Shown: positions 51,982-61,972 of the stretch, one piece after another
How positions within the stretch are numbered: the first letter of the stretch is position 1
Layout: each line of letters opens with the position of its first letter
Assembly: GCA_038320345.1 (NCBI GenBank)
Contig: JBBQED010000003.1
Location: 1 to 64,000 of the forward strand
Source of the DNA: JBBQED01 sp038320345
Lineage (GTDB): Bacteria > Bacteroidota > Bacteroidia > AKYH767-A > OLB10
Length of the DNA stretch: 64,000 bases
Direction of reading: 5' to 3'
Position numbers and translations under genes: made by a program
The notes under the pieces: model-generated
Databases searched by the model: none
Told to the model about the DNA's origin: nothing
Seen by the model: only the letters and a program-made list of their open reading frames with translations

Positions 51982-54900
51982 ATGTATTGTTCATTTTTAA
52001 AAAAACTAACCTTTTTACTTGCGATCTGCTTGCTTTCAAGTGCATCCTATGCTCAAATCCTGACCGGACCAGCAGCTAGCAACAGAGTGAAAGGAGCAGA
52101 AATGCTTAAAATTAATGCTCACAGAAACACAATTGATTTTGTCAGAATTAATGCATCATTCAGGATTGAGGAATCGAATCATTTTAAATGGTTGAACACT
52201 GATTTACTTAAACTAAGGGGTAAATCTACTCTCCTTCTGAGCAAAAAAGAAAGTGACAAAGACGGATTTACCCATTACAAATACAAACAATTTTTCAATG
52301 GCATTCCTGTTGAATACTCCACTTACACTGCACATTGCAAAGATGGCAGACTTGTAAATGCGAATGGGGAATACTACGATCAAATCATTGTTTCCACACA
52401 GCCCTCTATTACTAAAGAAGTTGCATTCCAGAAATCGCTCGCCTTTATCAATGCGAAAAAGTACAAAGGTGATGATTCGAATGGTGTGAATCCGGGATTG
52501 CAATCAGGACAACTAATCATTTTTCCAAAAGAGTCAAAATATTATCTCGCCTACAAGTTTGATATCTACGCATTAAGTCCTTTGAAGAGAGCTTGGGTAT
52601 ATGTAGATGCACATTCAGGAAATATTTTATTTCAAGAAGACAGAATACACAATACGGATGTACAAGCAGTTGCACTTACAGCATTCAGCTCCATCCAAGA
52701 AATCACTACCGATAGTATTAATGCTACTAGCTACCGATTAAGAGAGACAGGAAGAGGAAATGGAATTTCCACTTTGAATCTTCAGAACGGCACCAATTAC
52801 GCCGCGGCAGTAGATTTTACCGATAACAATAATGTTTGGAATACTACTACTATTGATCAATATGCAACCGATGCGCATTTTGGAGCTGAAAAAACTTACG
52901 ACTTTTATTTTTCACATTTCGGGAGGAACTCCTATGACAATGCAGGAGCTCCAATCAACAGTTATGTGCATTATTCCTCCAACTATGTAAATGCATTTTG
53001 GGATGGCACAGAGATGACATACGGTGATGGAGATGGAATTGATTATCTTCCCTTAACTTCTTTAGAAATTATTGGACATGAAATTACACATGCTGTAACT
53101 GAAAATACAGCAGCACTGGTTTATTCAAATGAGTCTGGAGCATTAAATGAATCATTCAGTGATATCTTCGGAAACACTATTCGTTTTGAATATTCAGCAG
53201 GCAATGCAACATGGTTAGTTGGAGATCAGATATTAGTGAACGGGGGTAGTGGAACACCATTTAGAAATATGGCAGATCCTAATCAATATCAGTGCGCTGA
53301 TACTTATGGTGGAACTTATTTTAACAATGGAGATATTGTTCATTACGATAGTGGCATTCAGAATTTCTGGTATTATCTACTCTCCACTGGAGGTAGCGGA
53401 GTGAATGACAATGGAGATTCTTATTTAGTAAATGGAATAGGAATACCAGCAGCAAGATCTATCACTTTCCGGAATCTTTCAGTGTATTTAACACCCAATT
53501 CTACATTTGCAGATGCCAGATTTTATGCCATACAATCAGCAATTGATTTATATGGAAGTTGCTCAAATGAAGTAATACAAACCACTAATGCTTGGTTTGC
53601 AGTAGGTGTAGGCGGAGTATTTTCTAATGCAGTAGTTGCAGGATTTACTTCTAGTCAGAATTATTTTTGTGCTATTCCTGCCACCGTTAACTTTAATAAC
53701 GTCAGTCTAAATGCAACCTCATATTCTTGGGATTTTGGTGATGGTTCTCCTTTATCAACTGCAAGCAGTCCATCTCATATTTATGCTAACGCAGGTGTTT
53801 ATTCGGTAACATTAATTGCTAATGGCAATGCGCTTTGTTCCAGTTCTGATACAATATTAGCTACCAATTATATAACGGTAACGAATGGTGGTGGACCGCT
53901 TTCAGCGCAATGTACTCCTGCAACCACCTTATTCTGTTGTGACATAGGAATTGTTAATGTACAATTTGGGACTATTAATAAATCCTCAGCAAATGCGAGT
54001 GAAGGTTATAAAGACTTCAGTTGTACAGCCGCCACTACAATTACTGCTGGTGATCCAGTTTCATTTGACATTTCAACAAGCTTTACCAATTTCGAAAATG
54101 TAAAAGGTTGGATCGATTATAATAACGATGGAGTTTTCAGTAATGTAAATGAAGCTGTATTTACTTCACTCAACAAAAAAAATCACCATACTGGAATTGT
54201 CAACACCGCAATAACTGCTGTTTTAAACACTCCACTTCGAATGCGGATAATGGATGATGCTGCAGTAAATACTGGGTTCACTTCGTGTACGAGTCCTCAA
54301 AATGGTCAAGCTGAGGACTACACCATTACTTTTACTGCGAATACATTACCACCGGTCGCTGATTTCACTTCAGATGTTACGGTGATCAATGTAGGTGGTA
54401 GCGTTAAATTTTCTGACTTAAGTATACATGCCCCAACAGGATGGCAATGGAGTTTCCCCGGTGGTAATCCAACTACTTCAACTCTTCAGAATCCAACTGT
54501 ATTGTATAATACATTGGGAACCTATCCAGTAACGTTAGTGGTAACAAATGGATTTGGAACAGACTCGATTACTAAAACTGCCTATATAAATGTAGTAAGT
54601 TCAATTAATATGTGTAACGGCCCTAGTGTAACTAGTGCGCCGAACGGACAACTTTATGATTCAGGCGGACCCAATGGAGATTATGTAGACAATGAAAATT
54701 GCAGTTTATTAATTGACCCAGGTTGTGCAATCAGCATTACACTTTCCTTCACACAATTTATAACTGAAAGTTGTTGCGACTTTATCAGTGTGTATAATGG
54801 GACAAGCACCAATGATCCATTGCTTATTTCCATTTCAGGAGGTACTGCTCCATCACCAGTTACTGCAACTTCTGGAACGATGTTCATTGTTTGGTCATCT

Positions 54901-57582
54901 GATTTTTCAGTAACAGGCAATGGATGGGAAGCCAGTTGGACTTCGGTAACCGGATCAGGAAATCCTCCTGTTGCTACATTTAGTACATCCAATAGTAATC
55001 CACCGGTAGGTACTCCAGTTCAGTTTACTGACCAAACCACCAATCTTCCTTTACAATGGAGTTGGGACTTTGGTGATGGACAAACAGCGACTACTCAAAA
55101 TCCAACACATGCGTATTCGACTTCAGGAAACTTCACAGTAACCTTAATTGGATACAATTGTATTTCTTCCGACACCACTACATCAACCATAACAGTTCAG
55201 GGACCACCCGAAATTTCTATTAACCCTGATACAATAACTGTCAATCTTAGCGCTTGTGGTGATTCCATAACAGTTCCATTTACTATCTATAATATTGGAA
55301 GTGGCGATTTAGTGTATACGATCGATCAAGGAGGAACGGGAATAGTGGGTGACACTTCTATCCTTGTAATCCAAGATGGTAGTGCTTGGAATTTAGATAT
55401 GTCTACTTTTATTCAATCACAATACAATATCACACCAACGGTCATTAATTCTACTCAAGTAAGTGCTGAAGATTTCTTTCAATATGATCTTATAATAACA
55501 GTTGGAGCTCAATCTGCAAATTATTATGCTATTCTAACCGCTAATCAAACAAAATTTGAAGCGTATGTAAATGCAGGAGGACTTGTACAAAATCAAACTG
55601 CGGTATATTCAGGGACTGCAGACGTAATTTTAGTTGGAGGAACTACTTTAACGTATGGCAACCTTCAAAATACGAACACTGGATTATTATTAAATCATCC
55701 AATTCTTAATGGAATAAGTAATCCATTGAACGGGAATTCCGCTAATCATTGTACCATCAGTAATTATCCAGCAGGTACTGCAGTGATTTCAGAAACTGGA
55801 ACAGGAAATTTCCCTACAACTGTAGAGTATAATTATGGTAACGGTACTGTGATCGCTACTGGCATGACTTGGGAATACTTGTATGTGAATGCTTATAACT
55901 CCGGTCAAATGCTCCCGAATTCACTGGAATATCTCTTCTCGAAAATCAGCAGCGGAGTAAACTGGATCAGTATTAATGGAGCGACCGACACAATCGTACC
56001 AGGAGATTCTGCCGTTGTATATGTAACGATTAATTCCGGAGGTTTATCTGGAGGACCCTACACTGCGAATATTATCATTAACTCAAATGATCCAAACTCA
56101 CCAAGTGATACTGTTGTTGTAAATTTGAATGTTGGATTTAATCCGTGTGCGAATTTCACAAGCAGCATTAGTTCTGGTTGCACAGGAATTGTAGCATTTA
56201 ATGATACCTCACTCAACTCCCCTACTTCATGGGCATGGGATTTTGGAGATGGTCAAACTTCACTATTACAAAATCCATCGCATACCTATTCAGCAATTGG
56301 TACTTACAACGTAAAATTAGTAGTGTGCAATGGTTTGTTTTGTGATAGTATTACGAAACAAGTTATCGTGAATGTTGTAAACGGGCCAACCGCAGCTTGT
56401 ATCACAACTACTACTGCATATTGTTGTGGTATGGGAATAACTAATGTTACTCTGAATACATTGAATCATACTAGCACAAATGGAATTGATGGATATCAGG
56501 ATTTCAGTTGTAATTATGGTACAACCTTATTTGCAGGGCTCACTTATACCATTTCCGTAACCACAGGAACAGTATATAATGAAAATGTAAGAGCTTGGAT
56601 TGACTATGATGAAGACGGAACATTTATCAGTTCAGAATTAATTCTCACAAGCAACAATGTGTTTACGAATCATTCCGCTAGTTTCACTGTTCCTGCGAAT
56701 GCAAATATTGGTTCAGCACGATTGAGAATCACCAGTGATTATTTCAGTAATGCTGCTCCTGGACCTTGCACCAATCCACAATATGGACAGACCGAAGATT
56801 ACTATGTATATATTACTCCGAACTCAGGCAATCTGCCTCCGGTAGCCAATTACATTACCAATGCAAGTAATAACTGTACTGGACTAATCCAATTCACCGA
56901 TAATTCTACAAATATTCCAACATTGTTTCAATGGAATTTCGGAGATGGCAATACCTCAGCATTACAAAATCCACTACATCAGTATTTATTACCTGGAAGT
57001 TATACTGTAGAATTAATTGTAAGTAATAATTTTGGAGCTGATACAATTTCACAAACAGTAATCGTAAATTTTGTTACCGCAAGCACTTCGGTTACGGGTG
57101 TATTACTTGCAGGGCAAGTTTTACAATTCACTGGAACCACTGTTGGAGCAACGAGCTATTTATGGGATTTCGGCGATCTGCAATCTTCAATATTGCAGAA
57201 TCCTACCCATACCTATACCTTTGGTGGAACATACTATGTAACACTCACAGCATCTAACGCTTTATGTTCAGTAATTGCGTATGATACGATTTCCTTATCT
57301 GCAGTTGGAATTTCTGAATTAAGCGATTTGAATTCATTGAATTTATCTCCAAATCCATTTAACAATGAATTACTGATCAGTTATCATCTTGATAAATCTG
57401 CAGTAGTGACCATGGAAGCCTCGGATGTATTAGGTAAATCCAACTTTATTTTCCTGAATAATGAAGCTCAAGTTTCAGGAAATTATAATTACAAATTCAA
57501 TCCAGTTGCATCGGGAGTATATTTCATCAAATTAACGATAAATGGTGAAACAGTATCCCGCAAAATCGTTAAAATAGAATAG
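51982..57582 (+). CDS. Giant T9SS-secreted M4 (thermolysin-like) metallopeptidase with PKD, GEVED and CUB domains
   Basis: This 1866-residue protein has a signal peptide of about 1-25 and a propeptide (FTP/PepSY type, to about 215). The M4 catalytic domain has zinc ligands HEITH at 366-370 and Glu390 in NESGALNESFSD, 20 residues later as in thermolysin. Then follow a PKD domain (about 555-630), a GEVED domain (about 650-785), a PKD-like domain (about 790-870), a CUB domain with CC pair (about 876-990) and another PKD domain. Next is a split beta domain with a Rossmann-like insertion (about 1074-1390), then PKD, GEVED and two PKD domains, and a T9SS tail (LNLSPNPFNNELLISY, GVYFIKLTINGE). It is a secreted protease, probably degrading external protein. 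Confidence 0.92.
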   Translation: MYCSFLKKLTFLLAICLLSSASYAQILTGPAASNRVKGAEMLKINAHRNTIDFVRINASFRIEESNHFKWLNTDLLKLRGKSTLLLSKKESDKDGFTHYKYKQFFNGIPVEYSTYTAHCKDGRLVNANGEYYDQIIVSTQPSITKEVAFQKSLAFINAKKYKGDDSNGVNPGLQSGQLIIFPKESKYYLAYKFDIYALSPLKRAWVYVDAHSGNILFQEDRIHNTDVQAVALTAFSSIQEITTDSINATSYRLRETGRGNGISTLNLQNGTNYAAAVDFTDNNNVWNTTTIDQYATDAHFGAEKTYDFYFSHFGRNSYDNAGAPINSYVHYSSNYVNAFWDGTEMTYGDGDGIDYLPLTSLEIIGHEITHAVTENTAALVYSNESGALNESFSDIFGNTIRFEYSAGNATWLVGDQILVNGGSGTPFRNMADPNQYQCADTYGGTYFNNGDIVHYDSGIQNFWYYLLSTGGSGVNDNGDSYLVNGIGIPAARSITFRNLSVYLTPNSTFADARFYAIQSAIDLYGSCSNEVIQTTNAWFAVGVGGVFSNAVVAGFTSSQNYFCAIPATVNFNNVSLNATSYSWDFGDGSPLSTASSPSHIYANAGVYSVTLIANGNALCSSSDTILATNYITVTNGGGPLSAQCTPATTLFCCDIGIVNVQFGTINKSSANASEGYKDFSCTAATTITAGDPVSFDISTSFTNFENVKGWIDYNNDGVFSNVNEAVFTSLNKKNHHTGIVNTAITAVLNTPLRMRIMDDAAVNTGFTSCTSPQNGQAEDYTITFTANTLPPVADFTSDVTVINVGGSVKFSDLSIHAPTGWQWSFPGGNPTTSTLQNPTVLYNTLGTYPVTLVVTNGFGTDSITKTAYINVVSSINMCNGPSVTSAPNGQLYDSGGPNGDYVDNENCSLLIDPGCAISITLSFTQFITESCCDFISVYNGTSTNDPLLISISGGTAPSPVTATSGTMFIVWSSDFSVTGNGWEASWTSVTGSGNPPVATFSTSNSNPPVGTPVQFTDQTTNLPLQWSWDFGDGQTATTQNPTHAYSTSGNFTVTLIGYNCISSDTTTSTITVQGPPEISINPDTITVNLSACGDSITVPFTIYNIGSGDLVYTIDQGGTGIVGDTSILVIQDGSAWNLDMSTFIQSQYNITPTVINSTQVSAEDFFQYDLIITVGAQSANYYAILTANQTKFEAYVNAGGLVQNQTAVYSGTADVILVGGTTLTYGNLQNTNTGLLLNHPILNGISNPLNGNSANHCTISNYPAGTAVISETGTGNFPTTVEYNYGNGTVIATGMTWEYLYVNAYNSGQMLPNSLEYLFSKISSGVNWISINGATDTIVPGDSAVVYVTINSGGLSGGPYTANIIINSNDPNSPSDTVVVNLNVGFNPCANFTSSISSGCTGIVAFNDTSLNSPTSWAWDFGDGQTSLLQNPSHTYSAIGTYNVKLVVCNGLFCDSITKQVIVNVVNGPTAACITTTTAYCCGMGITNVTLNTLNHTSTNGIDGYQDFSCNYGTTLFAGLTYTISVTTGTVYNENVRAWIDYDEDGTFISSELILTSNNVFTNHSASFTVPANANIGSARLRITSDYFSNAAPGPCTNPQYGQTEDYYVYITPNSGNLPPVANYITNASNNCTGLIQFTDNSTNIPTLFQWNFGDGNTSALQNPLHQYLLPGSYTVELIVSNNFGADTISQTVIVNFVTASTSVTGVLLAGQVLQFTGTTVGATSYLWDFGDLQSSILQNPTHTYTFGGTYYVTLTASNALCSVIAYDTISLSAVGISELSDLNSLNLSPNPFNNELLISYHLDKSAVVTMEASDVLGKSNFIFLNNEAQVSGNYNYKFNPVASGVYFIKLTINGETVSRKIVKIE

Positions 57583-57605
57583 CATTCTAGCCATTATTTA
57601 TTGAG

Positions 57606-57638
57606 AAAAGGGTCTTCACTAAGAAGATCCTTTTTTTT
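57606..57638 (+). terminator. Terminator after the M4 peptidase gene
   Basis: The stem AAAAGGgTCTTC/GAAGAtCCTTTT (one G-T pair) has a five-base loop and is followed by a run of eight T residues. Confidence 0.88.
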
Positions 57639-57731
57639 GTTCTATAGCATGGGTTTTTGCAATTGGAAAAATCAAAATATGGTAATAACTGGTTTTTTAA
57701 TATAATTTTATGGGCGAATACGAAATAAATA

Positions 57732-59336
57732 ATGCGATTAGCGATACTGTTAATTTTACTTTTATTTTCTAGGGAAATTGCCTTCGCAGGCAAGGCTCAA
57801 CCCTATCTAGAAAGAGGCTGGAAGGCATTGGTCATTGACAATGATATTGAAGCCTTACGCTATTTCGGGCTCGCTTATGAAACTGCCCAAAAAGAAAATA
57901 ATACAGGAGAAATCGCTCTCTCCTTGCTAAACCTTGGAATTTGTTACTACAGTGTGAGTTATACTGAAGGATTGGAATATTCATTTAAGGCTTTAGCGGA
58001 ATATAAAAAACTGGAAAATAGTGCGCCTGAAAAAGCATTTCAAGGAAGAAGTAAATGTTTACAGCTGATAAGTACTATTAAAAGCAGACAAGGGAAATAC
58101 AGGGAAGCCATTAGTTTGAGTAAAGAAGCCATGTTGGGTTTCGCTAAGAAAAATGACACTACAGGTTATTTAGGATTGATCTATTATAGTCTAGGTGTTG
58201 CCTATTCCAATCTCCAATTATCGGATTCATCTGAATATTTTCATCATAAAGCATTAGAAGAAAGGATACAAACACGAAACTATGTTTATCTCCCTGTATC
58301 CTATCTAAGTGTAGCAGAAATCGAACTAAAAAAAGGAAATAAAAAACAAAGCTTTAACTATTATCAGCAAGCCTATCATATAGCTGATTCAACAGGAAAT
58401 CGACAGTCGCAAGTTACATCATTATTGGGGCTAGGAAAATGGTACCTTACTTTCGAAAAAGATCAGAAAAAAACAGAAGACTTTTACCTGAAAGCTAAAT
58501 TAATTGCAGATCACTTAACTGATAAATCTTTTTACTTAAAGTGTCTTAATGAGTTGATCGAATTAGCTAAGATTAAAGGCGACTTTCGATCGGCACTAAA
58601 TTTTGAACAGGAAAAGGTAGTGATCAGCGATACTCTTTACTCTTGGGACAAACAAAAAGCCATTAAAAGCCTAGAAATTCAATTTTCTGTTGCTGAAAAA
58701 GACCGTCAGCTTAATTTAATGCAGAAGGAGAAAGCGATCACTATACTTCATAATTATATTTTATGGGGGACTCTTGGTTTTCTATTGTTAATGTCGTGTG
58801 GAATCATTGTTTTTTTAAGGCGGATCAACCGAAGAGACCATCAACTTCTCATCACGAAAGAGGACTTAGTGAAAGCACTTGAAGCCCAAAAAGAACTAAA
58901 AGAAAAACAGCTACACAACGAACTTGAATTCAAAGAGAATAAACTCAACGCGATGACTTTTCAAATGCTTCAAAAAAACGAACTCTTAACTGAACTCAAA
59001 GAAAAACTAGACCAAGATATTCATCTTGAAAAAGACAGTTCTATCAATAAGATTATAACGAAGGGTCTGAATCACGATAAAGAATGGAAAGATTTTAATA
59101 CTTATTTTGAAAGCATCAACAAAAATTTTTATGAAAGGATTAAACAGGCATATCCTGAGATCAGTCCGAATGATTTAAAAATCTGTGCACTTATCAAGCT
59201 TAATTTATCCATTAAAGAGATGGCCGGAATTTTAAATATTTCTCCGGATAGTGTGAAAACAGCACGATACCGTTTAAGAAAGAAACTTCAAATGAACACT
59301 GAGGATAATCTCACTGATTTTATTCTAAATCTATAA
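57732..59336 (+). CDS. TPR-transmembrane-coiled coil-HTH regulatory protein
   Basis: This 534-residue protein has a signal peptide/anchor at about 1-20, six or so TPR units in the periplasm (about 25-320), one membrane helix (about 343-362; LWGTLGFLLLMSCGIIVFL), a cytoplasmic coiled coil (about 375-440) and a LuxR-like helix-turn-helix at the C-terminus (NDLKICALIKLNLSIKEMAGILNISPDSVKTARYRLRKKL). The layout is that of a one-component membrane sensor that binds DNA directly, common in Bacteroidota. Downstream lie two T9SS genes that it may control, which is only a proximity argument. Confidence 0.87.
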   Translation: MRLAILLILLLFSREIAFAGKAQPYLERGWKALVIDNDIEALRYFGLAYETAQKENNTGEIALSLLNLGICYYSVSYTEGLEYSFKALAEYKKLENSAPEKAFQGRSKCLQLISTIKSRQGKYREAISLSKEAMLGFAKKNDTTGYLGLIYYSLGVAYSNLQLSDSSEYFHHKALEERIQTRNYVYLPVSYLSVAEIELKKGNKKQSFNYYQQAYHIADSTGNRQSQVTSLLGLGKWYLTFEKDQKKTEDFYLKAKLIADHLTDKSFYLKCLNELIELAKIKGDFRSALNFEQEKVVISDTLYSWDKQKAIKSLEIQFSVAEKDRQLNLMQKEKAITILHNYILWGTLGFLLLMSCGIIVFLRRINRRDHQLLITKEDLVKALEAQKELKEKQLHNELEFKENKLNAMTFQMLQKNELLTELKEKLDQDIHLEKDSSINKIITKGLNHDKEWKDFNTYFESINKNFYERIKQAYPEISPNDLKICALIKLNLSIKEMAGILNISPDSVKTARYRLRKKLQMNTEDNLTDFILNL

Positions 59337-59488
59337 TTTCCCCCAAGAAGGAACTTTTGTTCACCTCAAGAACCGATTTACTCTGGTCTTGTCTACCTGA
59401 TGTCTACCTGAATTTATTGCATTTCAATAAGTTATGGATGTAATTTGCAATTCCACAAAACAATTACCTCCAAACTAAAAACCTTGAA

Positions 59489-60865
59489 ATGATGAAAACT
59501 CTAATCTACTTATTATTCAGCCTAAGCCTACTGCTCTTTCCAGAACTTTTAAAATCGCAAAGTTGGGCTAAACATGGTGTTGGCTTTGCCGGAGCCGGAG
59601 TGTGTGTTATCGATATTTCTGCACCAAGCGATAATGTTGCGTGGGGAATTTTATCGGTGTTTTCTGCTGGCACATGCGGTGGTCAAGTCCCCTATTTCAC
59701 GCGAACCACCAATGGTTTCAGCTGGTCGGGAGGATTGATCTCATTGCCAGCAGATGTTACGCCAGTTTGTATTTCGGCGATCAGCACCAGCACTGCATGG
59801 ATTGCAGCAAGTAATATCGCTTCCAATACCACAGGATACATTTACAAAACAACAAGCGGAGGAACCACATGGACTTTACAGGGAACTGCAGTATTTCCTG
59901 ACGCGATAAGATTCATACACTTCTTCAATGCCAACGAAGGTGTTGCAACAGGAGATTCGTCGGTATTCATCACCACGAATGGTGGAACAACTTGGATTGC
60001 AAATGGGGCGCTTCCAGTACCAATAGCAACTGTAGGGTCAGGCACAACTAACTTTTTACTCAACGCATATGAAGTTCTCGGCAACAATATTTGGCTAGGT
60101 GATTCTTTTGGAAATTTTTACAAGAGCATGGACAGAGGATTGACGTGGGTTTTATGTACTAATCCAATCACTCCAAGTGCTGTTAAAGGAATTGCCTTTA
60201 GGGATTCATTATACGGAATTGCAGTTGCTGCACAATGGAATGGAGGAGGTGGAAATGGAGGAGGATTTTATGCAGATTTCAGTGTTATAACTACTGACGG
60301 AGGAAATACATGGGCACCCTTAAATTTTCAAATCAATTCAAACACTGTAGTTTATTCAAGTGCTAAATATGATATAGCTTATGTTCCAGGCACCAGCAAT
60401 ACATTTATTATTACCAGTGAATATGATTCCTCGTATGCTGCCTTTTCAGCAATTTCTACAGACGGCGGAGTCTCTTGGAATTTATTAGATTCCACTGAAC
60501 AACATACGGTATGTGTATTTACTTCCGCCAACAAAGGATATACTGGAGGCTATATCACTTCCCAAACAGAAGGAATATTTAAATGGGTCGGAAATATTTC
60601 AACTTCTATCCCAGAACAGAGTAACAGCATTGAAATCTCCATTGCACCAAATCCGGTTCGGGATGTATTTAGAATTACCACTAAAGAAAAAATTCTCAGT
60701 TATCTCATCACAGATTACACGGGTAGAATCATACTCTCAGAAAAAGAAAATCCAGCTACAGATAATTCATTTACGATCGATGTAAGCAGTCTTCCCGCAG
60801 GCTTATATTTACTAAAATACAGTACAGATAATAAAAGCTACCAAGTAGCAAAATTTGTTCACTAA
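59489..60865 (+). CDS. T9SS-secreted YCF48/BNR-type propeller protein
   Basis: This 458-residue protein has a signal peptide of about 1-24 (ending KSQ). Repeated beta-propeller motifs of the BNR/YCF48 kind follow: TTSGGTTWTLQG, TTNGGTTWIANG, SMDRGLTWVLC, TTDGGNTWAPL, STDGGVSWNLL. Residues about 380-458 are a type A T9SS tail (ISIAPNPVRDVFRITT, GLYLLKYSTDN). These propellers are often extracellular, and binding or structural roles are usual. It precedes another T9SS gene by 41 bases, so the two may be one operon. Confidence 0.85.
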   Translation: MMKTLIYLLFSLSLLLFPELLKSQSWAKHGVGFAGAGVCVIDISAPSDNVAWGILSVFSAGTCGGQVPYFTRTTNGFSWSGGLISLPADVTPVCISAISTSTAWIAASNIASNTTGYIYKTTSGGTTWTLQGTAVFPDAIRFIHFFNANEGVATGDSSVFITTNGGTTWIANGALPVPIATVGSGTTNFLLNAYEVLGNNIWLGDSFGNFYKSMDRGLTWVLCTNPITPSAVKGIAFRDSLYGIAVAAQWNGGGGNGGGFYADFSVITTDGGNTWAPLNFQINSNTVVYSSAKYDIAYVPGTSNTFIITSEYDSSYAAFSAISTDGGVSWNLLDSTEQHTVCVFTSANKGYTGGYITSQTEGIFKWVGNISTSIPEQSNSIEISIAPNPVRDVFRITTKEKILSYLITDYTGRIILSEKENPATDNSFTIDVSSLPAGLYLLKYSTDNKSYQVAKFVH

Positions 60866-60906
60866 GTTGATCAATACTAATTCAAAGAATTCTAAAACTA
60901 CACATC

Positions 60907-61812
60907 ATGAAAACAATCTATAAGTTAATTACCATCCTAATGGTATGCAGTGGACTACAACTAAAAGCTCAAGTTCCGAACGGAGATTTCGAAACGTTGA
61001 ATATAGATGGTACGTTACGAAATTGGGGATATATATATCTCTTCCCCGTGAGTATTGACAGCAATGGAAATTCTTATGCTGACTCCATCGTAATTGATAA
61101 TTATTTCTATGGACCAAGTTCTGATGCCCATAGTGGGAACTATGCCTTGGAACTAAGAAATGGATATGACTTTACTGCTGGAGTACCTTATATTGGTAGT
61201 GCCAGTGTAGATACAGATTCTGTATTTATGGCATGGTCAGGATTTGAAACAATTAGTACACAAACTCAGCCTGCTGGACTTGATTTTTACTATAAATATT
61301 TTCCGTTAAACAACGAAATAGCCACTGCGACTTTACAGGTCTTTGATAGTGCATTCACATTAATTGGTGATCTCTTTATTCCGCTCAATGCCACTCCAAA
61401 TGGATATACTTATGTGAGCAGTCCTATGAATTATACTTCAACATCACCAGCTGCTTACTATTATCTAAATTTCAACAACTGCTCTTATTCATCAGGACCT
61501 GCAGTATTAGGAACGAGATTATTGATTGACGATGTACAGATCCCCATAAATGTTACTTCAACTGGGATTCATGAACAGCGTAATGATGTAAGTGTATTAC
61601 TTTTTCCCAATCCAGTACTCAACGTTTTAATCATCGACTACAGCTATACCATTGATGAAGTAGAAATAAAGGATTTAGCAGGAAAAAAGTTCACGGTACA
61701 AAAAATTTCTGAAAACAAATTTGATTGTAGCTCGCTTCCCAATGGGATCTACATTGCTTCTGTAAAAAGCCACAATGCTATCATCAACAAAAAATTTGTG
61801 GTTAGCCGCTAA
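60907..61812 (+). CDS. Small T9SS-secreted protein
   Basis: This 301-residue protein has a signal peptide of about 1-21 (ending LKAQ). A jelly-roll-like domain follows (VPNGDFETLNIDGTLRNWGY at the N-terminus, SDAHSGNYALELRNG, LLIDDVQIP), resembling carbohydrate-binding or proprotein-convertase-P-like domains. A T9SS tail (LLFPNPVLNVLIIDYS, GIYIASVKSHN) closes it. No catalytic residues are evident. It is probably co-expressed with 59489-60865. Confidence 0.8.
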   Translation: MKTIYKLITILMVCSGLQLKAQVPNGDFETLNIDGTLRNWGYIYLFPVSIDSNGNSYADSIVIDNYFYGPSSDAHSGNYALELRNGYDFTAGVPYIGSASVDTDSVFMAWSGFETISTQTQPAGLDFYYKYFPLNNEIATATLQVFDSAFTLIGDLFIPLNATPNGYTYVSSPMNYTSTSPAAYYYLNFNNCSYSSGPAVLGTRLLIDDVQIPINVTSTGIHEQRNDVSVLLFPNPVLNVLIIDYSYTIDEVEIKDLAGKKFTVQKISENKFDCSSLPNGIYIASVKSHNAIINKKFVVSR

Positions 61813-61861
61813 ATATAAAGACGAATCAAAAGGCAATAATTCTGAACAATTATTCTTTTTT

Positions 61862-61901
61862 ACCGCATTAATTACTCTAGAATAGAGATAATTGATGCGG
61901 T
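61862..61901 (+). terminator. Hairpin terminator after 60907-61812
   Basis: The outer stem ACCGCAT/ATGCGGT is extended by inner TAATTA/TAATT and CTCTA/TAGAG pairings and followed by TTT. A run of T also precedes it, so it can work in both directions. Confidence 0.65.
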
Positions 61902-61915
61902 TTTGCTTTGAATAA

Positions 61916-61930
61916 GTTTACTTTGTAAAC
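61916..61930. promoter_or_regulatory. Perfect palindrome upstream of the flavoprotein gene
   Basis: The arms GTTTAC/GTAAAC have a three-base centre, 42 bases before the ATG at 61973. The position fits an operator or part of a promoter. Confidence 0.35.
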
Positions 61931-61972
61931 GTTATTGGTAAAAGAACAAAATTTACCTTCTAGCGGAAGTCG

